A stretch of 64,000 bases of DNA from an uncultured Altererythrobacter sp. (lineage in GTDB: Bacteria; Pseudomonadota; Alphaproteobacteria; Sphingomonadales; Sphingomonadaceae): NCBI GenBank assembly GCA_946886565.1, contig CAMPIX010000004.1, positions 111,174 to 175,173 on the forward strand. The letters run 5' to 3'. The translations under genes and the position numbers were made by a program. How positions within the stretch are numbered: the stretch's first letter is position 1; every line of letters starts with the position of its first letter. The notes beneath the pieces were generated by a model, which saw only the letters and a program-made list of their open reading frames with translations, did not search any database and was not told the DNA's origin. Below are positions 27,514-36,544 of this stretch, in pieces.

Positions 27514-27527
27514 CCCCCAGTTGGGGG
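27514..27527. promoter_or_regulatory. Candidate operator: CCCCCA-GT-TGGGGG palindrome
   Basis: 6-bp perfect arms around a 2-bp centre, 15 bp after the LuxR gene and about 73 bp upstream of the start of the winged-helix gene. It has the symmetry expected of a LuxR-type or other dimeric regulator site. The binding protein is a guess. Confidence 0.4.
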
Positions 27528-27599
27528 ACATGTATTACACTCGCAGGATGGCTAGGCCTTCTACACAATAATCAAAAGCCCTTCGGGTCGCATTACATC

Positions 27600-27986
27600 A
27601 TGTCCAACGATTGCCCGACGCGTTCGGCCGCGCACGGTCGCCTGCCGCAAGTGCCGGTGGAGGAGCTTCCGACGCGCACGGCCTGTGCGGAATGGGCGTT
27701 CAAGCTGCGCCGGATGCGCGATCAGGTGCTGGGCACATCGCTGTTCGGCGAACCCGCATGGGATACGCTGCTGCTCCTCGCGACGGCGCGCGATCGCGGC
27801 GAGCAGGCGACCATCGGCCAACTCATGCTCGAACTGCGCCTGCCCGAAGACGCGGTGCGCCGCGTCGTGGCGAACTTGTCCCAGGCCGATCTGGTCGAGG
27901 TGGAGCTCGCGCAGTGTGGCGATCCCGCTGCACCGGTCGCGCTGACCGAGGAAGGCTACGCCAAGCTCGCGACCGTGCTCGGCTGA
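27600..27986 (+). CDS. Small winged-helix (MarR-like) protein
   Basis: 128 residues from the ATG at 27600. Residues ~55-125 look like a winged helix: L-L-L-L-A-T-A-R-D-R-G-E-Q-A-T-I-G-Q-L, then E-D-A-V-R-R-V-V-A-N-L-S-Q-A-D-L-V-E-V as the recognition region, and the wing ending A-L-T-E-E-G-Y-A-K-L. Similar small proteins in Sphingomonadales are often annotated as MarR-like or hypothetical. It lies downstream of the LuxR solo and a palindrome that could be its promoter operator. A regulatory role is inferred; targets unknown. Confidence 0.65.
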   Translation: MSNDCPTRSAAHGRLPQVPVEELPTRTACAEWAFKLRRMRDQVLGTSLFGEPAWDTLLLLATARDRGEQATIGQLMLELRLPEDAVRRVVANLSQADLVEVELAQCGDPAAPVALTEEGYAKLATVLG

Positions 27987-27995
27987 GCGCCGGTC

Positions 27996-28679
27996 TCACA
28001 CCCGCCAGTCGATCGCTCCGCGTCCTTGCGCCTCCAGAAAGGCGTTCGCCTTGCTGAACGGCTTGGAGCCGAAGAACCCGCGATGCGCCGAGAGCGGGCT
28101 CGGATGCGGCGAGCGCAGCACCAGGTGGCGATCCGCCTGCGTCAGCTCGGGAATGCGCGCCGCCTTGCCTTGCGCATGGCTGCCCCAGAGGATGAACACG
28201 CTCGGCTCGCTCCGCGCCGCGACCGCCGCGACGCAGGCGTCGGTGATCGCTTCCCACCCCTTGCCTGCATGGCTGCCCGCGCGGCCCGCTTCGACCGTCA
28301 GCGAATTGTTGAGCAGCAGCACGCCCCGCCGCGCCCAGCCGCTGATGTCGCCGTGGCCGGGCGGGGGCAGGCCGAGGTCGCTTTCCAGCTCCTTGTAGAT
28401 GTTCACCAGGCTCGGCGGCACGCGCTCGCCCTCGGGCACCGCGAAGCACAGGCCCATCGCCTGGTTCGGGCCGTGATAGGGGTCCTGCCCGAGAATCACG
28501 ACCTTGACCGCATCGAGCGGGGTCAGCTCGAGCGCGCGCAGGCGGCAGCCGCGCGGCGGGTAGATCGCGCGCCCCGCGTCCTCTTCGGCACGCAGCCACC
28601 CGCCGAGCCGTCGCGCCTGGGGTGTGGCCAGCACCGGTTCGAGCGCCGGGCGCCAGCTGTCGGGAAGTGTGTCGCTCAT
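27996..28679 (-). CDS. ung: Uracil-DNA glycosylase
   Basis: A 227-residue family 1 UDG that excises uracil from DNA. The active-site motif G-Q-D-P-Y-H-G-P-N-Q-A-M-G-L includes the catalytic Asp. The uracil-recognition region L-L-L-N-N-S-L-T-V is present, and the DNA-intercalation loop H-P-S-P-L-S-A-H-R-G-F-F-G is near the C-terminus. Length and motif order are normal. It converges on the winged-helix gene with nine bases between stops and is divergent from the RNase D gene. Confidence 0.97.
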   Translation of the reverse strand: MSDTLPDSWRPALEPVLATPQARRLGGWLRAEEDAGRAIYPPRGCRLRALELTPLDAVKVVILGQDPYHGPNQAMGLCFAVPEGERVPPSLVNIYKELESDLGLPPPGHGDISGWARRGVLLLNNSLTVEAGRAGSHAGKGWEAITDACVAAVAARSEPSVFILWGSHAQGKAARIPELTQADRHLVLRSPHPSPLSAHRGFFGSKPFSKANAFLEAQGRGAIDWRV

Positions 28680-28761
28680 CGCGTATCACGATAGAGTCTG
28701 CCGCGCGGCACCGCCAGCGGGCCTTCCCTCCAATCCCCGATGCGCCTAAGGCCGGCGCCTT

Positions 28762-29379
28762 ATGGCAGTCCATTTTCACGAAGAAGACCTTCCGGCCGGC
28801 GTGCTCGCCGACGGCCCGATCGCAGTCGATACCGAAACGATGGGGCTCGTGACCGCGCGCGACCGGCTGTGCCTGGTCCAGATCAGCGACGGGCTGGGCG
28901 ACGAACACCTCGTGCGCTTCGCGGTCGGCAGCGCCTACGACGCGCCAAACCTCAAGGCGGTGCTCGCCGACCCGGCGCGGCTGAAGCTGTTCCACTTCGC
29001 GCGCTTCGACCTTGCCGCGATCGAGCACTACCTCGGCGTCACCGCCGCGCCGGTGTTTTGCACCAAGATCGCGAGCAAGCTGACGCGCACCTATACCGAT
29101 CGGCACGGCCTCAAGAACCTTGTCGAGGAGCTGCTCGGCGCGAGCATCTCCAAGCAGCAGCAGAGCTCGGACTGGGGAGCGCCCGAGATCAACGAGGCGC
29201 AGCGCGACTACGCCGCCTCCGACGTGCGCTACCTCCATCGGCTGCACGCGGTCTTCGTCGAGCGGCTATCGCGCGAGGGCCGCACCGCGATGGCGCAGGC
29301 CTGTTTCGATTTCCTTCCCACCCGCGCGCGGCTCGACCTCGCCGGCTGGGCCGAGCACGACATCTTCAGCCACGCGTAA
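28762..29379 (+). CDS. Ribonuclease D-like 3'-5' exonuclease
   Basis: A 205-residue single DEDDy exonuclease domain: Exo I A-V-D-T-E-T-M-G-L, Exo II F-H-F-A-R-F-D-L-A-A-I, Exo III Y-A-A-S-D-V-R-Y-L. It lacks the HRDC domain of full RNase D, as is common in alphaproteobacterial short forms, so it may act in RNA maturation or turnover. Start at 28762. A 148-bp palindromic element begins one base after its stop and separates it from lptC. Confidence 0.9.
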   Translation: MAVHFHEEDLPAGVLADGPIAVDTETMGLVTARDRLCLVQISDGLGDEHLVRFAVGSAYDAPNLKAVLADPARLKLFHFARFDLAAIEHYLGVTAAPVFCTKIASKLTRTYTDRHGLKNLVEELLGASISKQQQSSDWGAPEINEAQRDYAASDVRYLHRLHAVFVERLSREGRTAMAQACFDFLPTRARLDLAGWAEHDIFSHA

Positions 29380-29380
29380 G

Positions 29381-29528
29381 CTAGGACCACTCAACATTCA
29401 GATGATGGCGAGCCGAAAATGGTGGATTTCCGTGACCCGGAGCGCAGCGGGCTTCCTGCCCGTGAGCACCGGAAGCGCGGAAAGCCGCCATTTGCAGGCC
29501 GTCAGGGTTGAATGTTGAGTGGTCCTAG
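29381..29528. repeat. 148-bp palindromic element between the RNase D gene and lptC
   Basis: 20-bp perfect terminal inverted repeats, 29381-29400 and 29509-29528, starting CTAGGACCACTCAACATTCA. Inside them the two halves are also imperfect inverted copies (AAATGG next to GGATTTCCG on the left, and the matching block at ~29479-29496). The whole could fold into one long hairpin. It ends 22 bp before lptC. Confidence 0.85.
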
Positions 29529-29550
29529 CGCGGGCGATAGGCGCGATACG

Positions 29551-30216
29551 ATGGTGATCCACAGGCGCATAGAGACGCAGGAAGCGGCGGCGCTGCGCAG
29601 CGAGCGCCAGCACTTCGCCGCGCCCGGCGGATCGCACGACCGGCTGGTCGCCTTTCTTGCGAAAGCGCTGCCGATGGGCGTGGGTGTGATCGCCGCGCTG
29701 ATGGTGATCACGCCGCTCAGCCCGCGCGGCGAAGTGAGCTTCCTGCTCGATCGCAACGAGGTCGCGGTGATCGACGAGCGGCTGCGCGTCGACAACGCGA
29801 TGTACCGCGGACAGGACAACAAGGGCCGCCCGTTCTCGCTCACCGCGGGCGAGGCGGTGCAGCGCTCGAGTGCGGAGGGGATCGTGCGGATGGACGACCT
29901 CGTGGCCCGGCTGGCAATGCCCGAAGGCCCCGCGCGGCTCGTCGCGCAAGGCGGCGCCTACTATATCGACGAGGAGGTCGTCTCGATCTCCGGCCCGGTC
30001 CGGCTGACCGCGGCCGACGGCTATCGCATGGTCGCGCGCGGGGTGTCGATCGATCTCGCGGCCAAGCGCATGGTCGGCAGCGGCGGGGTCGAGGGCGCGG
30101 TCCCTGCGGGCACGTTCTCCGCCGACCGGCTGATGGCCGACCTGGAAGCACGCACCATTACGCTGGAAGGCAATGCCCGCATGCGCATGATCCCCGGCAA
30201 GCTGAGGATGCCCTGA
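29551..30216 (+). CDS. lptC: LPS export ABC transporter periplasmic protein LptC
   Basis: A 221-residue protein with an N-terminal membrane anchor (A-L-P-M-G-V-G-V-I-A-A-L-M-V-I) and a periplasmic OstA-like domain (residues ~75-210). It bridges the LptBFG ABC transporter to LptA. The start at 29551 (MVIHRRIETQ) lies just after the 148-bp palindrome. Its TGA overlaps the ATG of lptA by one base, so the two are coupled. The usual lptB is not next; lptA instead ends against the convergent holA. Confidence 0.88.
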   Translation: MVIHRRIETQEAAALRSERQHFAAPGGSHDRLVAFLAKALPMGVGVIAALMVITPLSPRGEVSFLLDRNEVAVIDERLRVDNAMYRGQDNKGRPFSLTAGEAVQRSSAEGIVRMDDLVARLAMPEGPARLVAQGGAYYIDEEVVSISGPVRLTAADGYRMVARGVSIDLAAKRMVGSGGVEGAVPAGTFSADRLMADLEARTITLEGNARMRMIPGKLRMP

Positions 30217-30767
30217 TGACTTCGCACTTTTCCACCGCATCGCGCTGGGCGTTTGCCGGCTTCGTCGGCACGCTGGCCGTGTTCGCCGGAATGCAGATCA
30301 ATGCGCAGGTGATCTCCGGGCACAACTCCAACGCCCCGGTCAACTACTCGGCCGACCGGATCGAGCTGCAGGACCGGCAGAACCGGGTTGTCCTCTCCGG
30401 CAATGTCGACATCACTCAGGGCGACCTGCGGGTTCAGGCTGCGCGCACGCTGGTCAACTATTCGGACGCCGGTTCGCTGAGTATCCAGCGCATTACCGCC
30501 ACGGGCGGAGTGCTGGTCACGCGCGGCAACGAGCGCGCCAGCGGCGACGTCGCGGTTTACGACTTCAATCGCCGGATCATCACGATGGCCGGCGACGTGC
30601 GCCTGCGCCGGGGCAGCGACACGCTCAACGGCGGGCGGCTGGTGATCGACCTCAGGACGGGAATTTCGAGCGTCGATGGCAGCGCCTCGGGCTCCTCCTC
30701 GGTGACCGGTGAAACGACCGGCTCGGACGGCCGCGTCTCGGGCACGTTCCAGGTTCCCGAGGACTAG
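30216..30767 (+). CDS. lptA: LPS transport periplasmic protein LptA
   Basis: A 183-residue protein of the OstA/LptA family that forms the periplasmic bridge for LPS. A signal-like N-terminus is visible (A-F-A-G-F-V-G-T-L-A-V-F-A-G). The LptA core follows with N-Y-S-A-D-R-I-E-L-Q-D-R-Q-N-R-V-V-L-S-G-N-V and the repeating beta-strand pattern (V-L-V-T-R-G-N-E-R-A-S-G-D-V-A). The start overlaps the lptC stop (ATGA). Its TAG stop is part of a CTAG that also encodes the stop of the opposite-strand holA. Confidence 0.92.
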   Translation: MTSHFSTASRWAFAGFVGTLAVFAGMQINAQVISGHNSNAPVNYSADRIELQDRQNRVVLSGNVDITQGDLRVQAARTLVNYSDAGSLSIQRITATGGVLVTRGNERASGDVAVYDFNRRIITMAGDVRLRRGSDTLNGGRLVIDLRTGISSVDGSASGSSSVTGETTGSDGRVSGTFQVPED

Positions 30768-31795
30768 CGCGCAGGTCGCGCTGCGCGGCGGGCGATCTCC
30801 GCCAATCCCTGCGACAGCAGCAGGTCGGCCGACTGGCTGTTGGCGAGCAGCGCGCGGTGGAGCGCGACGAGTTTCGTCACCAGCCGGTCGAGCTCCTCCC
30901 CGCGCCAGTGCCGGAGCTGCGCAGCAAGATCGCGCTCGTCCTTCCAGAAAATGCCCAGCCGGGCCTTGGCGCCCTTGTCGAGCTGGTTCAGCGGCCGCGA
31001 ACCGAGCTGGGCCGCGAGCCGGGCGAGCTGCGCCGCCCGCCGCTCGACCGCGAGCAGCACGCCGACCGGATTGAGCGACAGCGCGCGCAGGCGGTGCAGC
31101 TCGGCGGGAATCTTGCGCGTCTCGCCCGCGAGCACGGCGTTGACCAGCGGCATGAACCCGTCCTCCTCGGTCGCCGCGCCGATCGCCTCGAGCGCCGCAG
31201 CGTCGGCGTTGCGCGGCGCGGCGGGCGAGGCGTCGAGGTAGAGCGCGAGCTTGTCGACCTCGGACTGCGCGAGCCGCACGTCGAGCCCCGCGGCGCGCGC
31301 GACCCGCTCGGCGATGTCGCCGTTGAGGCGCAACCCGGCGGCGTCGGCCATCGTGCGCACGCTCGCGGTGACCGAAGCGAGGTCCGGCGGCCAGAACATC
31401 GCCACCAGCGCATCGTCGCGCTTCTCGAGCAGCTTGGCGGTGCGCGACTTGTCGGTGGCCGAAGTCGCGACGATCAGCACCGGGCAAGCCTCGCCCTGGC
31501 CGACCAGCAGGTTGCCGATCGCGTCCAATGCCTCGTCGCCGTTCGCGCGCACGTAGATGTGGCGCGCGTCGCCGAACAGCGAGCCCGAGCGCGCCTCGTC
31601 GCCGAGCAGGATCGGATACTTGCGCAGCATCGCGCCCGACATCTCCACCCGCTCGCCCGGATCGTCGAGAAGCTGGACGATGCGGTCGGCTGCGGCCGCG
31701 GCGCCGGCCTCGTCGGGGCCGCAGAAGAAAAACACGCGGCATTGCTGCGCCGCGCGTCTGGCGGCCGATGCGAAATCGCGCTGGGTGGCCTTCAC
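30764..31795 (-). CDS. holA: DNA polymerase III delta subunit
   Basis: A 343-residue clamp-loader subunit, normal length. N-terminal F-F-C-G-P-D-E-A-G-A is the family's degenerate P-loop region, and the central L-I-V-A-T-S-A-T-D-K-S-R-T-A-K-L-L and S-E-V-D-K-L-A-L-Y-L-D are typical of HolA. It opens the beta clamp within the cytosolic clamp loader. It is the last gene of DUF3576-leuS-lptE-holA; its start overlaps the end of lptE by four bases. Confidence 0.9.
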   Translation of the reverse strand: MKATQRDFASAARRAAQQCRVFFFCGPDEAGAAAAADRIVQLLDDPGERVEMSGAMLRKYPILLGDEARSGSLFGDARHIYVRANGDEALDAIGNLLVGQGEACPVLIVATSATDKSRTAKLLEKRDDALVAMFWPPDLASVTASVRTMADAAGLRLNGDIAERVARAAGLDVRLAQSEVDKLALYLDASPAAPRNADAAALEAIGAATEEDGFMPLVNAVLAGETRKIPAELHRLRALSLNPVGVLLAVERRAAQLARLAAQLGSRPLNQLDKGAKARLGIFWKDERDLAAQLRHWRGEELDRLVTKLVALHRALLANSQSADLLLSQGLAEIARRAARPAR

Positions 31796-32280
31796 CGCTC
31801 TTCGCGCAGCGTGAGCGAGAGCTGCGTCACGATCCGCGCGGCGACTTCCTGCGCGAGGTTCTCGAGCGCCGTCTGCTCGGCGGCGATGGTGGCGTATTCG
31901 CTCGAAACGACGTCGATCCCGGCATCCGCGCCCGCCGTGGCGTCGAGCAGGATTTCGCCGCTGGCGGTGTCGACCAGTTGGTAGCGCGCGCGCAAGGTGC
32001 GGCGTTCGCGGCCGATCGTGTCGTCGCTGAGCACGCCGAGACCTTCGAGCCGGTCGTCGAGTCGCACGTCGAGCCGATAGCGCGGGCTGGCATCGCCCGC
32101 GGCGCCGAGCCGGTCGATCAGCGCATTGCGCACCAGCCAGCCGGCACGGTCGGGGATCGGCGGCACCTCGACCGCGGCGAGCCCGCGCGCCACTTCGCCG
32201 CTGGCGCCGCCGGCGTACATCGGCTGCAGGCCGCAGCCGGCGAGCGACAGGAGCATGGCGGAGGCGAGGAGCGCGCGCAT
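31792..32280 (-). CDS. lptE: LPS-assembly lipoprotein LptE
   Basis: A 162-residue outer-membrane lipoprotein that plugs LptD. The lipobox L-A-G-C is at residues ~13-16 ([20 protein letters not shown]), followed by the typical G-L-Q-P-M-Y at the start of the mature protein. The start at 32280 shares one base with the leuS stop, and the end overlaps holA by four bases. This is the widely conserved leuS-lptE-holA operon. LPS-export genes lptC and lptA lie just beyond holA on the opposite strand. Confidence 0.92.
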   Translation of the reverse strand: MRALLASAMLLSLAGCGLQPMYAGGASGEVARGLAAVEVPPIPDRAGWLVRNALIDRLGAAGDASPRYRLDVRLDDRLEGLGVLSDDTIGRERRTLRARYQLVDTASGEILLDATAGADAGIDVVSSEYATIAAEQTALENLAQEVAARIVTQLSLTLREER

Positions 32281-34799
32281 CAGGTGACGATATTCACCAA
32301 ACGGTCGGGCACGACAATGACCTTGCGGATTTCGGCCCCGTCTATCGACCGCTGCACCTTGTCGCTGGCGAGCGCGAGCGCTTCCAAATCTTCCTTCGCG
32401 GCCCCCTTGGGCGCGGTCAGCGTATCGCGCAGCTTGCCCATGTGCTGCACCGCGATCGTGACTTCGTCCTCGATCAGCAACGCCTGATCGACCTCGGGCC
32501 ACGGCGCGTTGGCGATCAGGTCCTCGCCGCCGATCGCCGCCCAGCCTTCCTCGGCGAGGTGGGGCATCATCGGGCTCGCGAGCAGCAGGATCGTGCGGAT
32601 CGCTTCGCTGCGGGTGGCCGAGGGCGCGGCCTTTTCGATCGCGCCGGTCAGCTCGTAGAGCCGCGCGACCGCCTTGTTGAAGCTCAGCGCCTCGATATCC
32701 TCGGCCACCGCGGCGATCGTCTGGTGCGTCTTGCGCAGCAGCGCCTTGTCCTCGCCGCTCGCAGCCGCATCGTATTGCCCGAACAGCCGCCACAGGCGCT
32801 GGACGAAGCGCCAGCAGCCCTCGATCCCCGCTTCCGACCACGGCAGGTCGCGCTCGGGTGGGCTGTCCGAGAGCATGAACCAGCGCACCGCGTCGGCGCC
32901 GTATTTCGCGACGATCTCGTCCGGGTCGACGGTGTTCTTCTTCGACTTGGACATCTTGATGACGCGGCCGATCTCGACCTCGCCGCCATCGTTCTTGAGC
33001 AGCGCCCGTTCGGCCTCGCGGCTGATCTCGTCGGGCGCGTAATAGACCGTCTTGCCGCCTTCGCTGCGGCTGTAGGTCTCGTGCGTCACCATGCCCTGCG
33101 TGAACAGCGAGGCGAAGGGCTCGGCAAAGTCGAGCATGCCAATGTGCTGCAAGGCGCGGGTCCAGAAGCGGGCGTAGAGCAGGTGCAGGATCGCGTGCTC
33201 GATCCCGCCGATGTACTGCTCGACCGGCAGCCATTTCGCCACCTCCTCGCGGTCGAACGGCTTGTCGGCCGGCTGGCTGGCGAAGCGCAGGAAGTACCAG
33301 CTCGAATCGACGAAAGTGTCGAGCGTGTCGGTCTCGCGCTCCGCCTTGCCGCCGCAGCCGGGGCAATCGACGTGCTTCCAGCTCGGATGGCGCAGCAGCG
33401 GGTTGCCGGGCGTCTTGAAATCGACGTCCTCGGGCAGGACGACCGGCAATTGCGCCTTGGGCACCGGCACCACGCCGCATGTCTCGCAATGGATGAAGGG
33501 GATCGGCGTGCCCCAATAGCGCTGGCGCGAAACGCCCCAGTCGCGCAGCCGCCACACGGTTTGCCCTTGACCCCAGCCGCCCGCTTCGGCGCGCGCGATC
33601 ACCTCGCGCTTGGCCGCCTCGACCTCCATTCCGTCGAGGAAGCCGGAGTTCACTACGACACCCTCACCGGGCTCGGCCTCGCCCTCGAACGGCTTGTCCG
33701 CGTCCTCGACGCCCGGCGCGACGACGCGCGGGATCGGCAGGCCGTACTTGGTCGCGAATTCGAAGTCGCGCTGGTCGTGCCCCGGCACCGCCATGATCGC
33801 GCCGGTGCCGTAGTCCATCAGCACGAAGTTCGCGATGAAGACGGGCAGGTACTCGCCGGTGAACGGATGCTTCGCGCCGATCCCGGTGTCGAAGCCGAGC
33901 TTCTCGGCGGTCTCGAGCTCGGCGGCGGTGGTGCCGCCGCGCTTGCACTGCTCGATGAATTTCGCCGCATCGCAGTTCTGTGCTGCGACGCCTTGCGCCA
34001 CCGGGTGGTCGGGCGCCACCGCGACGAAGGTCGAGCCGAAGATCGTGTCGGGCCGGGTCGTGTACACCGCCAGGCTCTCGCCGTTCGAAAGCTCGAAGGA
34101 AAACTGCATCCCGCGGCTCTTGCCGATCCAGTTCTCCTGCATCAGCCGGACCTTGTCCGGCCAGCCGTCGAGATCGCCCAACCCGTCGAGCAGCTCCTCG
34201 GCAAAATCGGTGATCTTGAGGAACCACTGGTTGAGCTTGCGCTTCTCGACCTCGGCGCCCGAGCGCCAGCCCTTGCCGTCGATCACCTGCTCGTTGGCGA
34301 GCACGGTCATGTCGACCGGATCCCAGTTGACCTCGGCCTGCTTGCGATAGACGAGCCCGGCTGCGTAGAGGTCGAGGAACAGCGCCTGTTCGTGCCCGTA
34401 ATAGTCGGGCTCGCAGGTCGCCAGCTCGCGGCTCCAGTCGAGCGCGAAGCCGATGCGCTTCAGCTGCGCCTTCATGTTGGCGATGTTGCTCCGCGTCCAG
34501 CCGCCGGGGTGGACGCCCTTTTCCATCGCCGCGTTTTCCGCCGGCATACCGAACGCATCCCACCCCATCGGGTGCAGCACCTCGTGCCCGGTCATGCGCT
34601 TGTAGCGCGCCAGCACGTCGCCCATCGTGTAGTTGCGCACATGGCCGATATGGATGCGCCCGCTGGGATAGGGGAACATCTCGAGCACATAGCTCTTGGG
34701 CTTGTTCGAATTGCTGTCGGCCTCGAAGCAGCGGGCTTCGTCCCACGCGCGCTGCCAGCGGGCGTCGGCCTGTGCGGGATTGAAACGGGTATCGGTCAT
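32280..34799 (-). CDS. leuS: Leucyl-tRNA synthetase
   Basis: An 839-residue class I aminoacyl-tRNA synthetase. The HIGH motif is in [15 protein letters not shown], and [12 protein letters not shown] is the KMSKS loop (~610). A large CP1 editing domain lies between ([15 protein letters not shown]). Length is typical. The downstream genes lptE and holA overlap, so they are cotranscribed. DUF3576 lies 92 bp upstream on the same strand. Confidence 0.98.
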   Translation of the reverse strand: MTDTRFNPAQADARWQRAWDEARCFEADSNSNKPKSYVLEMFPYPSGRIHIGHVRNYTMGDVLARYKRMTGHEVLHPMGWDAFGMPAENAAMEKGVHPGGWTRSNIANMKAQLKRIGFALDWSRELATCEPDYYGHEQALFLDLYAAGLVYRKQAEVNWDPVDMTVLANEQVIDGKGWRSGAEVEKRKLNQWFLKITDFAEELLDGLGDLDGWPDKVRLMQENWIGKSRGMQFSFELSNGESLAVYTTRPDTIFGSTFVAVAPDHPVAQGVAAQNCDAAKFIEQCKRGGTTAAELETAEKLGFDTGIGAKHPFTGEYLPVFIANFVLMDYGTGAIMAVPGHDQRDFEFATKYGLPIPRVVAPGVEDADKPFEGEAEPGEGVVVNSGFLDGMEVEAAKREVIARAEAGGWGQGQTVWRLRDWGVSRQRYWGTPIPFIHCETCGVVPVPKAQLPVVLPEDVDFKTPGNPLLRHPSWKHVDCPGCGGKAERETDTLDTFVDSSWYFLRFASQPADKPFDREEVAKWLPVEQYIGGIEHAILHLLYARFWTRALQHIGMLDFAEPFASLFTQGMVTHETYSRSEGGKTVYYAPDEISREAERALLKNDGGEVEIGRVIKMSKSKKNTVDPDEIVAKYGADAVRWFMLSDSPPERDLPWSEAGIEGCWRFVQRLWRLFGQYDAAASGEDKALLRKTHQTIAAVAEDIEALSFNKAVARLYELTGAIEKAAPSATRSEAIRTILLLASPMMPHLAEEGWAAIGGEDLIANAPWPEVDQALLIEDEVTIAVQHMGKLRDTLTAPKGAAKEDLEALALASDKVQRSIDGAEIRKVIVVPDRLVNIVT

Positions 34800-34891
34800 C
34801 GACGCCCTGTTAGGCGATTCGCGCGCTATTGGAAGGCGCTAGGTAGCGGGAATGCGCCGCCCCGCGGGGTATCGGGTCGGTCCGAAAGGCG

Positions 34892-35335
34892 TCACACTGC
34901 CTGGCGGCGCAAGTCGCGGGCCTTGGTCAGAATGATGCCTTCGAGCTTCTGCACCGTCGCAGCTTGGACCGGCGCGTTGACCCATGCGCCGCCCTGATTG
35001 ATCTGGCGGCTGGCGGCGACCCGCACCGCATCGGCGCGCAGGTCCTGGTCGAGGATCGAGATCGTCAGCTTGACCCGTTCGGCCGGATTCTCGGGGTTGG
35101 CGTACCAGTCGGTCACGATCACCCCGCCCGCGCTGTCGGCCTGGAGCAGCGGTGCGAAACTCACCGTCTCGAGCGCGGCGCGCCAGAGGTAGGAATTGAC
35201 GCCGATCGTGGTCACCTGGCTCGGCGCGAGGTCCGCCGTGGGGCGCTCGCGCCCGCCACAGGCTGCGAGCCCGGCGAGCGCCAGCGTCACGAGAAGTCCG
35301 CGGGAAACGGTCGATGCAAGGCGGTTCGCGTTCAT
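34892..35335 (-). CDS. DUF3576 lipoprotein
   Basis: A 147-residue protein with a lipoprotein signal (L-A-L-A-G-L-A-A-C-G, Cys at ~26). The DUF3576 core is present: I-G-V-N-S-Y-L-W-R-A-A-L-E-T-V-S-F, D-S-A-G-G-V-I-V-T-D-W-Y, and a C-terminal I-L-T-K-A-R-D-L-R-R. This family sits upstream of leuS in many alphaproteobacteria and is thought to be an envelope lipoprotein of unknown function. The ATG at 35335 is preferred over longer open frames because it gives the signal peptide. Probably the first gene of the leuS-lptE-holA operon. Confidence 0.88.
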   Translation of the reverse strand: MNANRLASTVSRGLLVTLALAGLAACGGRERPTADLAPSQVTTIGVNSYLWRAALETVSFAPLLQADSAGGVIVTDWYANPENPAERVKLTISILDQDLRADAVRVAASRQINQGGAWVNAPVQAATVQKLEGIILTKARDLRRQAV

Positions 35336-35667
35336 GTGGTCCGGTCGTGTCCTGTGTCTAAGCTCGCCCGCCTCTATAGCCCGCGCGGCGCGGGCGGCAA
35401 GCGCAGCGTGGAATTGCCCGCGCGGCGATCGAATGGCCCCCCAGCGCTTGAATGTGGGCTTAATCGGGCCCGAGTCTGTGTGCATGGTGCAACACCTGCC
35501 GGCGAATCGCGAAAGACGGTTTGTGGAAAAGCTGGCCAAGCGTTTGGATTGATTCTAGGTTTTGGCTGTTTCGATCCGCATGCGCCGGCGAGCTGGCGAG
35601 TCGTCTGCGGTCAGGAAGGGTTCAGGCCCGATCGGGTTTGGGCCGGGGCAACGGTGGTAAGAAGGGC
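35336..35667. other. Divergent intergenic region (332 bp)
   Basis: This region separates the minus-strand DUF3576 gene from the plus-strand envelope gene and must hold both promoters. No supported ORF, RNA or repeat was seen in it, and no promoter was convincing enough to place. Confidence 0.5.
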
Positions 35668-36426
35668 ATGATGGCTCGATCGCACGACAAGTCTGGCAAG
35701 GGCAGGTTCGCGCCTGTGCTGTTGTCGGCTGCGTGTCTGGCGCTCGCGATTCCTTCCGCAAGTCTCGCTCTGGTCGATCTCGACGACGAATCGGCGCTTG
35801 CTTCGGTGGCGCGTTTCGCGCCGTTCACGCCCGCTTCGGTCGATCCCGCGCTCGCGCGGCGCGTCGCCGAACGGATCGCTGCGCGGGGGCAGACGCTGCG
35901 CTTCACCCCTGCAGGGTCGACCGAGCCGCTTGACCGCACGGTAACCGTCGCGGTTCGCGTGGACGGTGAGACAGCGCGCGCGATCTCGTTCCGCTCGGCG
36001 CTTGCCGCCGCGAGCGGGGAGCCCGGCCAGGGGGCCGGCGCGATCGCGGCGACCCGCTACAACCTGGGTGTGGCGCGCGGCTTCCAGAGCTTCGCCAAGT
36101 CCTCGCCGAGTCTGCCCGAGGGCGTGCGCGAGATGAATGTGCCCGATCTCGCCAGCTACAAGCCGGCCGAAGGGGTGCGCGACAAGCCGAGCCGTTTCCA
36201 GCCGCGCATCGAGCTCGAGCGCGATCGCAGTATGGGCAGTTCGACGCGGACGCTCGACGGACTCGGCGACCAGTCGGTCGACCTGGGCGGCGCCTACCGC
36301 GTGACGCGCAACCTCGACGTGACCGCGGGCGTGCGCCTGTCGCAGGATCGCGACCGTCTCGCTCCGCTCACCGACATGGAAGAGGACAGCCAGGCGGTCT
36401 ACGTCGGCACCCAGTTCCGCTTCTAG
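35668..36426 (+). CDS. Secreted protein of unknown function, possible outer-membrane barrel end
   Basis: About 252 residues from ATG at 35668 (a second ATG at 35671 fits the AAGAAGG ribosome site slightly better). The signal peptide is V-L-L-S-A-A-C-L-A-L-A-I-P-S-A-S-L-A. The middle has R-V-A-E-R-I-A-A-R-G-Q-T-L-R-F-T-P and V-A-V-R-V-D-G-E-T-A-R-A. The last ~40 residues alternate polar and hydrophobic positions (R-V-T-R-N-L-D-V-T-A-G-V-R-L) and end in G-T-Q-F-R-F, like the last strands and terminal Phe of an outer-membrane barrel. No family recognised. It has its own terminator. Confidence 0.7.
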   Translation: MMARSHDKSGKGRFAPVLLSAACLALAIPSASLALVDLDDESALASVARFAPFTPASVDPALARRVAERIAARGQTLRFTPAGSTEPLDRTVTVAVRVDGETARAISFRSALAAASGEPGQGAGAIAATRYNLGVARGFQSFAKSSPSLPEGVREMNVPDLASYKPAEGVRDKPSRFQPRIELERDRSMGSSTRTLDGLGDQSVDLGGAYRVTRNLDVTAGVRLSQDRDRLAPLTDMEEDSQAVYVGTQFRF

Positions 36427-36455
36427 CTTCCGGTTTCCTGAATTCGTCTGCAAAG

Positions 36456-36480
36456 ACCCCGCCTCGTGCGGGGTTTTTGT
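36456..36480 (+). terminator. Intrinsic terminator after the envelope protein gene
   Basis: A 7-bp perfect stem (36456-36462 with 36468-36474) is followed by a T-run, 30 bases after the stop codon. Confidence 0.9.
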
Positions 36481-36544
36481 TGTATCGCGGCACGTTCGGC
36501 ATAAGCTGACGTTACGTAAAAAACGGATCATCGGGAGAGACTGA

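Noticed and set aside
32442..34997. An 851-codon open frame on the plus strand
   Set aside because: It is antisense to leuS, which has intact HIGH and KMSKS motifs.
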